From positions 3,100,001 to 3,164,000 of the forward strand of contig JAWKZN010000001.1 of NCBI GenBank assembly GCA_041395945.1: DNA of 64,000 bases, in the 5' to 3' direction. Within the stretch, counting starts at the first letter, position 1, and each line of letters begins with the position of its first letter. This stretch comes from Pseudomonadales bacterium (GTDB lineage Bacteria > Pseudomonadota > Gammaproteobacteria > Pseudomonadales > Azotimanducaceae). This document shows, in pieces, positions 44,086 through 52,881 of this stretch. The translations under genes were made by a program, and so were the position numbers. The notes beneath the pieces were generated by a model that saw only the letters and a program-made list of their open reading frames with translations, was not told the DNA's origin and made no database searches.

Positions 44086-45519
44086 ATGACCCACCCCTCT
44101 GAAGAGCACTCGAGTTCAGGCAAAGCCCAGGCTCGCTTCAATAAAGTACTGCGCACCCGCGATGTGCTCACCCTCGCTTTCGGTGCGATGATCGGCTGGA
44201 GCTGGGTGCTCATGACGGGTTTGTGGGTGGAGCAGGCGGGTTCACTCGGCACCCTGTTTGCCTTCCTCGGTGGTGGTCTTGCCATTGCTCTGATCGGGCT
44301 GACCTACAGCGAACTGGTATCCGCAATGCCCCGCGCCGGCGGTGAGCACGTATACACACACCGCGGACTCGGTATCGGTGCGTCCTTCTGCTGCACCTGG
44401 GCCCTGCTGCTCGCCTACGTGAATGTCTGCCTCTTCGAAGCAGTCGCACTGCCTACCGCGGTCGAATACCTCGCGCCTGGTATCCGTATCGGCACTCTGT
44501 GGAATGTCTTCGGCTCGGATGTCGACATCGGCTTCGTCCTGATCGGCGCGGGAACCTCCGTGCTGATCACCATCATCAATGTGCTGGGTATCAAACCTGC
44601 TGCCCGATTTCAGAACTTCGCCCTGATCCTCATCCTCATCGCCGGCATACTTCTGATCACCGGCGCGATCGGCAGCGGCAGTCTCGAAAACGCGCAGCCC
44701 TGGATCGCCACCCCCGCCACCGGCATTCTCAGTGTCCTTATCATGGTGCCCGCGCTTCTGGTGGGTTTCGATGTGATCCCTCAGTCCGCCGAAGAGATCA
44801 ACCTGCCACCCAGGCGGATCGGCATGCTGCTGGTGATTTCGGTTTTCCTCGCGGTCGCCTGGTACGGGGTTATCTCCCTCGCCGTCGCCATGGCGATGCC
44901 TCCGGGTGCGCTGGCGGGCAGCAGTATGGCCTCGGGAGACGCAGCCTCCCTGTTGTGGGGTAATCCGATTGCCGGATCTCTGGTGGTGCTCGGCGGTGTT
45001 GCCGGGATTCTCACCAGCTGGAATGCCTTTGTGATCGGCGGCAGCCGGCTGCTGTACGCACTCGCCGGGTCCGGTCTGGTACCCGCCGCCTTTGCCCGAC
45101 TGCATCCGAAATATCACACACCCTATGTGGGCATCATCGCCATCGGTGTGCTGTCGTGTCTGTCTCCCCTCTTCGGCCGGACGGTGCTGGTGTGGCTCAT
45201 CGACGCTGGTGGATTCGCGACCATCATTGCCTATCTGTTCGTGCCACTCGCATTCCTGGCCTTACGCCGCCGGGAACCGGAACTCCCGAGACCTTTCCGG
45301 GTGAGTCATCCGCGCCTGGTCGGCTATGGGGGCCTGCTGCTCGCACTGGCGCTGATCACCGCTTACCTGCCGGGCAGCCCCTCTGCGCTCATCTGGCCCT
45401 ATGAGTGGATGACGATCACAATCTGGTCCCTGCTGGGCATCGCCCTCTTCATCCGCTATCGGCTGCGAACAAGGAGCCCTTCGGACTCCGGTGGCGCAGG
45501 TCAGAACAGACTGGCCTGA
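44086..45519 (+). CDS. APC family amino acid permease
   Basis: The protein is 477 residues from ATG 44086, or 488 from GTG 44053; neither has a strong ribosome-binding site. It has about twelve membrane helices, starting with VLTLAFGAMIGWSWVLMTGLWVEQAG, which is the unwound first helix of the APC fold. GLTYSELVSAMPRAGGEHVYTHRGLG and LGVGFDVIPQSAEEI-like VGFDVIPQSAEEINLP are conserved motifs. It imports an amino acid or polyamine; the substrate is not predictable. Its end overlaps the convergent radical SAM gene by 19 bp. Confidence 0.88.
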   Translation: MTHPSEEHSSSGKAQARFNKVLRTRDVLTLAFGAMIGWSWVLMTGLWVEQAGSLGTLFAFLGGGLAIALIGLTYSELVSAMPRAGGEHVYTHRGLGIGASFCCTWALLLAYVNVCLFEAVALPTAVEYLAPGIRIGTLWNVFGSDVDIGFVLIGAGTSVLITIINVLGIKPAARFQNFALILILIAGILLITGAIGSGSLENAQPWIATPATGILSVLIMVPALLVGFDVIPQSAEEINLPPRRIGMLLVISVFLAVAWYGVISLAVAMAMPPGALAGSSMASGDAASLLWGNPIAGSLVVLGGVAGILTSWNAFVIGGSRLLYALAGSGLVPAAFARLHPKYHTPYVGIIAIGVLSCLSPLFGRTVLVWLIDAGGFATIIAYLFVPLAFLALRRREPELPRPFRVSHPRLVGYGGLLLALALITAYLPGSPSALIWPYEWMTITIWSLLGIALFIRYRLRTRSPSDSGGAGQNRLA

Positions 45520-46646
45520 TAACCGGGGTGTGAAAACAGATCACTGCGCAGAGCCGCATCGAAGCCACCTGCATCGATACCCTGTTTGCGCAAGGCGTGG
45601 CGGAAACGGTTCTGCAGCAGCTGTGCGATCTCTCCCCGTCCGGTCATCCGTGTGCCCCAGGCGGCGTCATAGAGCCGGCCGCCCCGGGTCTGGCGGACGG
45701 CGTTCAGGACACGGGTTTTCTTGAGCGGATAGTGGGTATCGAGCCATTCCTCGAATAGAGGCGCTACTTCCAGCGGCAGCCGCAGGAGTATGTAGCCGAA
45801 CCTGCGGGCGCCGGCGGCAACGCCTGCGGCGATGATCGCCTCCATTTCCGCATCGTTAATGAAGGGTATGACCGGTGCGACCATCACACCGGCAGGCACA
45901 CCCGCCTCGGAGAGTGCCCGCACGGTCCGCAACCTGGCCGCGGGAGATGCAGTGCGTGGCTCGAGTTTCACTTTCAGATCATTGCTGAGCGTAGTCACGC
46001 TGAGATGCACCTGGACCAGATGCATTCGAGCCATCTCTTCGAGCAGATCCAGATCCCGAAGAATCAGCTGACTCTTGGTCACGATCGTCAGCGGGTGACG
46101 CCATTCCAGCAGCAGCTCAAGTATTTCCCGGGTAACCCGCAGCTGCTTTTCGGCAGGCTGGTAGGGATCCGTATTAGTGCCCAGAGCGATCGGCTGCACC
46201 TGATACCCGGGGTGAGACAGCTCTGCCTGCAGGCGCTCCCGTACCCCGGTCTTGTAGAAAATGCGGGTTTCGAAATCGAGACCGGGCGACAGATCCAGGT
46301 AGGCGTGGGTCGGGCGGGCGAAACAGTAAACGCAGCCGTGCTCACAGCCTTTGAAAGGGTTGATCGAGCGATCAAAGGGTATGTCCGGCGAGCGGTTGCG
46401 GGTGATCAGACGCACCGTGCGATCCGCCAGCAGCCGGGTTTCGAGCGCGCAGCCAGCGTCCACAATTTCGTCTACCGCCCAGCCATTGTCCGCCCTCTCA
46501 TCGTCCAGCCATTCGCTGCGGGTCGGCAGATAGCGGCTGCCCTCATTACTGAGGGCACCGCGACCCCTGCGGATCTGCAACGGCGCTTTTTCGGGGACAT
46601 CTGAGGCGGACTCCCAACCAGGGAACTCACTGCTCTGATCTGACAC
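45501..46646 (-). CDS. PA0069 family radical SAM protein
   Basis: The 381-residue protein has the [4Fe-4S] motif Cys101-x3-Cys105-x2-Cys108 in GCEHGCVYCFARPTHAYLD, preceded by SPDIPFDRSINPFKG, and ALGTNTDPYQPAEK downstream. This is the PA0069 subgroup, related to spore photoproduct lyase, and a DNA-repair role is suspected but not proven. The start is GTG 46646. A near-perfect LexA box lies 56 bp upstream, so it is probably part of the SOS regulon. It is convergent with the APC permease. Confidence 0.92.
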   Translation of the reverse strand: MSDQSSEFPGWESASDVPEKAPLQIRRGRGALSNEGSRYLPTRSEWLDDERADNGWAVDEIVDAGCALETRLLADRTVRLITRNRSPDIPFDRSINPFKGCEHGCVYCFARPTHAYLDLSPGLDFETRIFYKTGVRERLQAELSHPGYQVQPIALGTNTDPYQPAEKQLRVTREILELLLEWRHPLTIVTKSQLILRDLDLLEEMARMHLVQVHLSVTTLSNDLKVKLEPRTASPAARLRTVRALSEAGVPAGVMVAPVIPFINDAEMEAIIAAGVAAGARRFGYILLRLPLEVAPLFEEWLDTHYPLKKTRVLNAVRQTRGGRLYDAAWGTRMTGRGEIAQLLQNRFRHALRKQGIDAGGFDAALRSDLFSHPGYQASLF

Positions 46647-46701
46647 TGCGGCGGTCTCGGTTACACTGTGGTTTCAGCCCGGGGCCAAGGATAGCATGCA
46701 T

Positions 46702-46721
46702 AACTGTATATACGTACAGTA
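46702..46721. promoter_or_regulatory. LexA (SOS) box
   Basis: AACTGTATATACGTACAGTA fits the gammaproteobacterial LexA consensus (CTG, ten AT-rich bases, CAG, with TA flanks). It lies 56 bp before the start of the PA0069 radical SAM gene (minus) and 134 bp before the peptidase gene (plus). It is the only such box I noticed. The rest of the 208-bp divergent gap shows no other site. Confidence 0.85.
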
Positions 46722-46854
46722 TCTGCATACCGCGAGATCGCGAGCCGGCGTTGCCGGTATCGCAGCGCCTATTGTGTGCAGAAAGAGAAAGCATAGACTA
46801 CGCCGCCTGCCAGTTGCCCTGGAAAGCGTGGCGTTGACTGCCTTTCGGAAATTC

Positions 46855-47646
46855 ATGAACCATCGGATCCCCGTGCTTGTCTTCGGTAGCCTCAGCTTCC
46901 TTCTCGGCAGCGGGTGCGCCTACAGCCCGGGTGCGGAAGCGAATCAGGCCCAGCTGCAGAGGCTCGCCAGCATCGAAGCGCAGATCGCCGTGCTCGGCAG
47001 TGCGGTCGAAGCCTCCCAGGACAATCTCTCCACCCTTGAGGCCACCCAGTTGAACTCCGCCCAGGCACTCGGCGACAGTCTCGATCAGCTGTCACTGGAT
47101 CTCGAACTGCTGCCGACTGCGGTGGCCGAACTGTGCCGACCACCCGAACCGAAACCAGCGCCGGCATCTGCAACCTGCGAACCGGGTGAGCCGCTGCGTA
47201 CCGTGATCATGAACTCAGACAAACTGATGCTCGGAGAGCTGGAGAATGTCTGGCTGGATCCGCCGGGGGCTTCTCTGGTGGCCCGGCTCGACACGGGGGC
47301 GACGTCGAGCTCGCTGCACGCACAGAATCTCACCAAGTTCGAACGGGATGGCGAAGAATGGGTGCGTTTCGAGCTGCAGGTCGAGAAGCAGCCCATCGAA
47401 GTTGAACGACGTGTTCTGCGCCACGTTCTGGTCATCCAGCAGGCGGATCCTGAGGGTTCCCGCAGACCGGTGGTACAGCTGAGAATCCGCATCGGCAATC
47501 TGGATGAAACGGTCGACTTCACACTCGCCGACCGCTCTCATCTGGAGAACGAAGTGATTCTCGGCAGGAACTTTCTGAGCGATGTCGCACTGGTTGACGT
47601 TGGCCAGCGGTTCATTCAGCCTGTTTACGAGCCGGACGACGAGTAA
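46855..47646 (+). CDS. RimK-linked-type aspartyl peptidase lipoprotein (DUF785)
   Basis: From ATG 46855 the product is 263 residues. A hydrophobic segment ends at Cys21 (FLLGSGC), suggesting a lipoprotein. A coiled coil follows (about 30-90), then a Pro-rich linker and the retropepsin-like domain with LDTGATSSSLHA, whose Asp146-Thr-Gly-Ala is the aspartyl protease motif. EVILGRNFLSDVALVDVGQ is the conserved C-terminal part of the family often annotated as ATP-dependent zinc protease. The next two genes are the inactive-transglutaminase/7TM protein and the ATP-grasp ligase, its usual partners. It is separated from them by a tandem-repeat gap. Confidence 0.85.
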   Translation: MNHRIPVLVFGSLSFLLGSGCAYSPGAEANQAQLQRLASIEAQIAVLGSAVEASQDNLSTLEATQLNSAQALGDSLDQLSLDLELLPTAVAELCRPPEPKPAPASATCEPGEPLRTVIMNSDKLMLGELENVWLDPPGASLVARLDTGATSSSLHAQNLTKFERDGEEWVRFELQVEKQPIEVERRVLRHVLVIQQADPEGSRRPVVQLRIRIGNLDETVDFTLADRSHLENEVILGRNFLSDVALVDVGQRFIQPVYEPDDE

Positions 47647-47668
47647 CCGACGAGCCTGAAACAGGAAA

Positions 47669-47800
47669 GACAGGACTGAGATAAAAAAACAGGGCTGAGA
47701 TAAAAAGACAGGGCTGAGATAACAAGACAGGACTGAGATAAAAAGACAGAGCTGAGATAACAAGACAGGCCTGAAATATAGACAGGCAAGATACAAAAAG
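47669..47800. repeat. 19-bp imperfect tandem repeat in intergenic gap
   Basis: The unit is close to GACAGGGCTGAGATAAAAA, starting at 47669, 47688, 47707, 47726, 47745 and 47764, with a shortened copy at 47781. The A-rich tails vary (AAAAA or ACAA). The gap between the peptidase gene and the 7TM gene is otherwise non-coding. A GTGCAT-G-ATGCAC palindrome sits at 47864-47876 before the next gene. The array could be a protein-binding array or a slippage-prone spacer. It lacks the long unique spacers of a CRISPR array. Confidence 0.85.
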
Positions 47801-47905
47801 TCGGGGGACAACAACGATCAGCCGCCGGCTTCCTTCGATAACATCAATGCCATTGTGGGGGGTGTGCATGATGCACCGTGATTGCGTGACGCCTGGTATT
47901 CGGTC

Positions 47906-47910
47906 AGAGG
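47906..47910 (+). promoter_or_regulatory. Ribosome-binding site fixing the 7TM protein start
   Basis: AGAGG lies seven bases before GTG 47918 and favours it over the TTG at 47882, which has no such site. The shorter start also puts the hydrophobic signal/anchor at the N-terminus. Confidence 0.5.
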
Positions 47911-47917
47911 CTGCGGC

Positions 47918-49417
47918 GTGACGCAACGCGGACCCTTTCTGTTTCTCGTCGGACTGCTGCTGCTTGCCGGCGCCGGTACGGCCACCTTCCGCCATCAGTC
48001 CTATGGCATACCGCTGCTGCCCGGAGAGCAGCAGACTGTGTGGCAGGTCGAGGCGCGGGTCGAATTCAATGCACGCGGTACCGAAACCCAGGCGCTGCTG
48101 ACGCTGCCTCCCGAGCAGTCGGGCTACCGCATCATCGCGGAAAACAGCGCAGCCCCGGGCTTCGGTTTCAATGTGGAACAGGATACCGAACAGCGCCGTG
48201 CACACTGGACCAAGCGCGCGGCCCGCGGCCCGCAGACACTGTTCTTCGGGCTCGAAGTGGTTGCGGACCCCGGTCACAGGGTGACAGACATCCCGCCGGC
48301 GTATGAGCCTTCGATACGCTGGGATGAGCCCTATCGGACCGCCGCGCGGCAGCTGATCGACTCCCTGATGCCGATCACGGCGGATGCGCATTCCATGACC
48401 GTGCAACTGATCCGCGCACTGCACCGCAATCCGCCGGATCAGAGTGTGAGCCTGCTCAGAGATCGCTATGCAGACCCGGAGCTGCTGGCCAATCTCCTGA
48501 AAACTGCGGCAATTCCGGCGCGCACCGTGCAAGTACTGCAGCTCGAAGATGGCCGCCGTCGCCAGGATCTGGCGACATACGTGCAGGTCTGGCAGGGGGA
48601 CTCCTGGCGTCTCTACAGCCCCCGCGATGGAGCAGTCACCCAGACCGACAACCTGCTGCTGTGGCAGACGGCGACGCCCACGATACTCGAGGTCATCGGC
48701 GGCACCAACTCCAGGGTGAGCTACTCGATGATCAGCCAGAGTCGGTCCATGCTCGAACTTGCCCAGGAAGTCGATGCTCCCGGATTCGGCTTTTCACTTT
48801 ACAGCCTGCCCATTGCCGAACAGGGCATGTTCAAGATGATCATGCTGCTGCCCGTGGGCGCACTGGTTGTGGTGTTCATGCGTGTACTCATTGGTCTGAA
48901 GACCTCTGGCACTTTCATGCCGGTGCTCATCGCGCTGGCTTTTCTTCAGACAGAACTGCTGCTCGGCGTGACCAGCTTTCTGCTGGTCGTGGCCATCGGT
49001 CTGATGATCCGATCCTATCTCTCGGCACTGAACCTCCTGCTGGTGGCGCGCATCGCCACCCTGGTGGTGCTCGTGATCGGCATGATTTCGATTTTCAGCG
49101 TGGTGAGTTTCCAGCTCGGCCTCATCGGCGGTCTTTCCTTCACCTTTTTCCCGATGATCATTCTCGCCTGGACCATCGAGCGGATGTCCATCACCTGGGA
49201 AGAGCAGGGCCCGAAGGAAGTGCTGGTTCAGGGTGGCGGCAGCATGCTGGTCGCCATCCTTGCCTTTCTGTGTATGGACCAGGGTCTGGTCCGGCACCTT
49301 GCCTTCAATTTCCCGGAACTGCACCTCTGTGTGCTGGCGTTTGTCATGATCCTGGGGCGCTACACCGGATACCGGCTGACCGAGCTGTTCCGTTTCGCGA
49401 CTTTCAAGAAATCGTGA
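47918..49417 (+). CDS. Inactive transglutaminase fused to 7TM domain (UUP1 family)
   Basis: The 499-residue protein has an N-terminal membrane anchor (FLFLVGLLLLAGAGTATF), an extracytoplasmic region (about 30-290) with the degenerate transglutaminase-like fold (LLKTAAIPARTVQVLQLEDGRRRQDLATYVQVW), and seven membrane helices from about residue 305. The cysteine expected in an active transglutaminase is not visible where PELLANLLKTAAIPAR stands, in line with the inactive label. The stop overlaps the ATP-grasp start by 4 bp (GTGA). It is the membrane component of a known three-gene set with the peptidase and ligase. Its biochemical role is unknown. Confidence 0.85.
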   Translation: MTQRGPFLFLVGLLLLAGAGTATFRHQSYGIPLLPGEQQTVWQVEARVEFNARGTETQALLTLPPEQSGYRIIAENSAAPGFGFNVEQDTEQRRAHWTKRAARGPQTLFFGLEVVADPGHRVTDIPPAYEPSIRWDEPYRTAARQLIDSLMPITADAHSMTVQLIRALHRNPPDQSVSLLRDRYADPELLANLLKTAAIPARTVQVLQLEDGRRRQDLATYVQVWQGDSWRLYSPRDGAVTQTDNLLLWQTATPTILEVIGGTNSRVSYSMISQSRSMLELAQEVDAPGFGFSLYSLPIAEQGMFKMIMLLPVGALVVVFMRVLIGLKTSGTFMPVLIALAFLQTELLLGVTSFLLVVAIGLMIRSYLSALNLLLVARIATLVVLVIGMISIFSVVSFQLGLIGGLSFTFFPMIILAWTIERMSITWEEQGPKEVLVQGGGSMLVAILAFLCMDQGLVRHLAFNFPELHLCVLAFVMILGRYTGYRLTELFRFATFKKS

Positions 49418-50403
49418 AGTTCAATCTGATATCTCCACTGGAACTGCGCCGCCTCGGTATTCTCGGCATGAACCGCCGTAACGTCGCCTACATTGCGCGC
49501 TACAACCCGAGATCCAGGTTCCCACTGGTGGACGACAAGGTGAAGACCAAACTTGTGGCAGAGAAGATGGGACTCACCGCACCAAAGCTCCTGCACGTGA
49601 TCAGCACCCAGCATGAAGTCGAAGACATAGACCGGGTACTCTCCACGCTCAAGCAGTTCGTCGTGAAACCGGCACAGGGTTCCGGCGGCAAGGGCATTCT
49701 GGTGATCCGCGGACGCTCTGAGGCAGGATTCGTGAAGGCCAGCGGCGATACGATCAGTCTCGAGGGCATCAAACGCCACGTCACCAATATCATCAGCGGC
49801 CTGCACTCCCTCGGCGGCCGACCCGACGAAGTGATCATCGAGACACTGATCGAAGTCTCACCGATATTCGAAGACTTCAGCTTCGAAGGTGTGCCGGACA
49901 TCCGCCTCATCGTGTTCAAGGGTTTTCCGGTGATGGGGATGCTGCGTCTGGCCACCCACAAGTCGGACGGCAAGGCCAACCTGCACCAGGGCGCTGTCGG
50001 TGTCGGTCTCGACATCGGCAGCGGACGGGCGATTGCCGCTGTCCAGTCCAACCAGCTGGTCACTGTTCATCCGGACACCGGCGCTGAACTGGTGCGGGTA
50101 AAGGTACCCAACTGGCGCCAGCTGCTGGTTCTCGCCGCGAGCTGTCATGAAGCTACCGGGCTCGGCTATCTCGGGTGCGACATCGTCATCGACCAGGAAC
50201 ACGGTCCGATGCTGCTCGAACTCAACGCAAGACCCGGACTGAGTATTCAGATCGCCAACAACGAAGGCCTGCTGCCACGACTGCGGCGCATCGAAGCGCT
50301 GGACTCACCCTACATGGCGGTGGAGGATCGGGTGGACAACTCGATGGAATGGTTCAGTCGAGAGCCCGTGCTGCAGCAGCAGCTTTTTGAGGAGCCCGCA
50401 TGA
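49414..50403 (+). CDS. ATP-grasp ligase, RimK-related (TIGR02291-like)
   Basis: The 329-residue protein starts with GTG 49414, overlapping the 7TM gene. It opens with LGILGMNRRNVAYIARYNPR and has the ATP-grasp core: FVVKPAQGSGGKGILVI (phosphate-binding loop), EDFSFEGVPDIRLIVF, GYLGCDIVIDQEHGPMLLELNARPGL (metal and substrate ligands). This is the alpha-L-glutamate ligase-related family that occurs with the DUF785 peptidase and the 7TM protein. It is predicted to ligate an amino acid or amine to a protein or metabolite; the substrate is unknown. It overlaps the ABM gene by 4 bp. Confidence 0.9.
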   Translation: MKFNLISPLELRRLGILGMNRRNVAYIARYNPRSRFPLVDDKVKTKLVAEKMGLTAPKLLHVISTQHEVEDIDRVLSTLKQFVVKPAQGSGGKGILVIRGRSEAGFVKASGDTISLEGIKRHVTNIISGLHSLGGRPDEVIIETLIEVSPIFEDFSFEGVPDIRLIVFKGFPVMGMLRLATHKSDGKANLHQGAVGVGLDIGSGRAIAAVQSNQLVTVHPDTGAELVRVKVPNWRQLLVLAASCHEATGLGYLGCDIVIDQEHGPMLLELNARPGLSIQIANNEGLLPRLRRIEALDSPYMAVEDRVDNSMEWFSREPVLQQQLFEEPA

Positions 50404-50702
50404 TCGTCGTGAATGTGATCATAGATTCAACCGAGAGAGACATCGCCGCGCTGAAACAGGCTATCGCTGCGATAGAGGCAGCGTCCCGCGCCGAGTCCGG
50501 GTGCGAAGACTATACCTTCAGCGTGGAGCTGAATGACTCGACCCGCCTGCGCATCACCGAGCGCTGGCGGGATGTCCAGGCATTGAAGGACCATTTTGGA
50601 ACCGAGCACATGGCCACCTTCAACGCGGCCATCGCCAGCCATCCACCGAGAAGTCTGGTCGTGAAGTGCTACGAAGCGCGGGAGATTCCCCTTCCGAGGT
50701 AG
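50400..50702 (+). CDS. Antibiotic biosynthesis monooxygenase (ABM) domain protein
   Basis: The 100-residue protein is a single ABM-type ferredoxin-like fold: IVVNVIIDSTERDIAALKQAI, SGCEDYTFSVELNDSTRLRITERW, then HFGTEHMATFNAAI. Such small proteins are cofactor-independent monooxygenases or ligand-binding dimers. It overlaps the ATP-grasp gene by an ATGA and is probably translated from the same transcript. Whether it belongs functionally to the ligase system is open. The 122-bp convergent gap that follows shows no clear terminator. Confidence 0.88.
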   Translation: MIVVNVIIDSTERDIAALKQAIAAIEAASRAESGCEDYTFSVELNDSTRLRITERWRDVQALKDHFGTEHMATFNAAIASHPPRSLVVKCYEAREIPLPR

Positions 50703-50824
50703 AGACTGCGACAGGGAGGCGTCACGACCAGCCGGTTGCCGCTCCAGGGCGGAGGCGCAGACGGCTGCAAGCCGCCCCAACTTCTCAATCCCGGCAACGC
50801 CGATGCCGCATTGGCGTGCGCCGT

Positions 50825-51913
50825 TCAGCGCAACAGCCAGTCGAGAATCAGATCATTCTGTTCCCGTGGATAGGTGTGAGAAAGATCCTCCAGTTCCTGG
50901 TAAACGAGATCTGCGCCTGCCGCTGTGAGCGTGTCTCTGGCCATACGAGCCACCTCAGGTGGAAACATCCAGTCCAGTACGCCATGCACGAGATAGATCG
51001 GCAGGCCACGCAGGCGTCCGACTGATGCGGCCTCAATCAGCAGAGGATGGAAGCTCGCGGAGATCGGTGCGAGATGGGTGAAAGGACTGTCGTCCTGCAG
51101 GCCGCTCACATAGGAGAAGGTGCCCCCATCCGACATCCCGGTAAGCAGCATGCGTGATGCATCCACCCGCCAGGTGCTGCGAATGTGATCGACGATGTCC
51201 GCGAGATTGGCGCTGTCGATGTCCGGGCCCATGAGCGACCAGGTGCTGTCCCGGGAACTGGGGGTCACCAGGATCACGCCCCGTGTTCTGGCGTCTTTCA
51301 GCCAGCTCCACAGAAAGCTGCGGCCATGGCCGCTGCCGCCGTGCAGAGCAACCACCAGCGGCAGTGCCGCGCTGCCGTCATAATATTCCGGCACATAGAG
51401 TGAGAATCCGCCCCGCTCTCCGACCCCATTCGACGCATGCATGATGCCCACCTCTTCCCGGGACGGGTCCGCAGCCGCGAGCCGCGCCTGCAATGCTTCA
51501 TCCCCGCGATGCGCATCGCTCAGGAAAAAGCGGCTCACCGGCGGCAACATGAATGACACCGGGTACAGTACCTCCACCGCCCGGGTCTGATAGGAAAGGG
51601 CCCGATAGGCGCCGAGGATCGGATTGCTCGACGTCAGCGCGCGCTCGAGACTCGCGAAGGCTTCGAGGGTTTCTGTCGCCGAGCGGATGACATGGTCGGA
51701 AAAGCGGCTCAGATGCTCGGGCCAGGGTGCCACTTTAAACCGCTCGAGTCCCGCAGCCACCGGCGCCCCCAGGGATGCGACGGCGGCAACCACTTCGTTC
51801 AGATCCGGGGGATTGAGCCGACGTCCGACCCAGGCCAGACCGTCCAGCGCGCCCAGCAGCGCGGGCACCAGTGCGGTGGTGGCGTCGAGAAGCACATCGT
51901 CGGCATCACTCAT
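50825..51913 (-). CDS. Secreted-esterase/PHB depolymerase-like alpha/beta hydrolase
   Basis: From ATG 51913 the product is 362 residues. After a helical N-terminal region of about 150 residues comes an alpha/beta-hydrolase domain: FSLYVPEYYDGSAALPLVVALHGGSGHG (oxyanion region), then LTGMSDGGTFSY with the nucleophile Ser in Gly-Met-Ser-Asp-Gly, and YLVHGVLDWMFPPEVARM followed by LSHTYPREQ with the Asp and His. This matches esterase/poly(3-hydroxybutyrate) depolymerase-like proteins. There is no signal peptide, so it is probably intracellular. Substrate unknown. Confidence 0.78.
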   Translation of the reverse strand: MSDADDVLLDATTALVPALLGALDGLAWVGRRLNPPDLNEVVAAVASLGAPVAAGLERFKVAPWPEHLSRFSDHVIRSATETLEAFASLERALTSSNPILGAYRALSYQTRAVEVLYPVSFMLPPVSRFFLSDAHRGDEALQARLAAADPSREEVGIMHASNGVGERGGFSLYVPEYYDGSAALPLVVALHGGSGHGRSFLWSWLKDARTRGVILVTPSSRDSTWSLMGPDIDSANLADIVDHIRSTWRVDASRMLLTGMSDGGTFSYVSGLQDDSPFTHLAPISASFHPLLIEAASVGRLRGLPIYLVHGVLDWMFPPEVARMARDTLTAAGADLVYQELEDLSHTYPREQNDLILDWLLR

Positions 51914-51931
51914 CGTCCTACTATAGCCGAC

Positions 51932-51970
51932 CGCATCAGCGACCCGCATCAGCGACCCGCATCAGCGACT
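51932..51970. repeat. 13-bp tandem repeat in a divergent gap
   Basis: CGCATCAGCGACC is repeated at 51932, 51945 and 51958 (last base changed), followed by a partial copy. It lies between the esterase gene (minus) and the VOC gene (plus), where a promoter is expected, so repeat number could affect expression. Confidence 0.6.
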
Positions 51971-52026
51971 CGCATCGGCATGCCGGGAACGGTAAAGTCG
52001 ATCGCTCACGCCAACGGGTCCATTCC

Positions 52027-52881
52027 ATGCCTACCGCCGGGTCTTTCGATCGCAGCGCCGAGGATGTCGGCAACATTCTGCTGCTCGAGCATGTGAATCT
52101 GACGGTACCCGACCAGGGGCTGGCTGCCCTTTTCTATGTCAGCGGTCTGGGTTTTACCCGGGATCCCTACATCGATTTCGGCACCGCGAACATGTGGATA
52201 AACGCCGGCGAACAGCAGTTCCACCTGCCCCGGTCGAGCGCCCAGGTGATCCGCGGTCACATCAGCATCGTGGTCCCCGATCTGGATGATCTGCTGCGGC
52301 GCCTCGAGGCTCTGCGTAAACCCCTGGCCGGTACCGCCTTCGACTTCGAACGCCGCGACGATCACATCGCCACCCGCTGTCCCTGGGGCAACGATATCCG
52401 CGCTTTCGAACCCGGGCAGTTTCCGCTCATGGATCTCGGCATGCCCTGCCTCGATCTTCAGGTCCCTCCCGGTACGGCAGAGCGCATCGCACGCTTCTAC
52501 CGGCAGATCATGGGCTGCGCCGCCTGTGCCCGGGCAGGTGTGGCTTCGATCAAGGTCGGCTACAACCAGATACTGAAGTTCAGCGAAACCGACACGGCCA
52601 TCGCCGCATACGACGGGCATCACATCGCCATCTATGTCGCAGATTTCTCCACACCCCATGACCTCATCGACACCCGGGGTCTGATCACCGAAGAATCCGA
52701 TCGCTGCCAGTACCGCTTTCAGGCCATATTCGATCCCGAAACCGGCCACACGCTCACCGAGCTCGAACACGAAGTACGCAGTCTGAGTCACCCCATGTAC
52801 CGGCGACCGCTGGTCAACCGCAACCCGGCGGTGAACTTCTTCACCTACCGGAAGGGCAAGGAGATCTATACCCCGTCATGA
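52027..52881 (+). CDS. Two-domain VOC (glyoxalase-like) protein
   Basis: From ATG 52027 the product is 284 residues. The first VOC module is at about 18-130 ([45 protein letters not shown]). The second is at about 135-245 ([29 protein letters not shown]), and the protein ends in [19 protein letters not shown] proteins include glyoxalase, ring-cleaving dioxygenases and resistance proteins, and usually bind a divalent metal. It overlaps the cbbQ-like gene by 4 bp, which is unusual and suggests a functional link. Confidence 0.82.
   Translation: MPTAGSFDRSAEDVGNILLLEHVNLTVPDQGLAALFYVSGLGFTRDPYIDFGTANMWINAGEQQFHLPRSSAQVIRGHISIVVPDLDDLLRRLEALRKPLAGTAFDFERRDDHIATRCPWGNDIRAFEPGQFPLMDLGMPCLDLQVPPGTAERIARFYRQIMGCAACARAGVASIKVGYNQILKFSETDTAIAAYDGHHIAIYVADFSTPHDLIDTRGLITEESDRCQYRFQAIFDPETGHTLTELEHEVRSLSHPMYRRPLVNRNPAVNFFTYRKGKEIYTPS

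Noticed and set aside
47669..47800. Short direct repeats as a CRISPR array
   Set aside because: Units are adjacent 19-bp copies with no unique spacers of normal length, and no cas genes lie nearby.
48661..49413. Upstream open extension of the ATP-grasp gene
   Set aside because: It lies in another frame of the 7TM gene; the GTG at 49414 with a GTGA overlap is the start.
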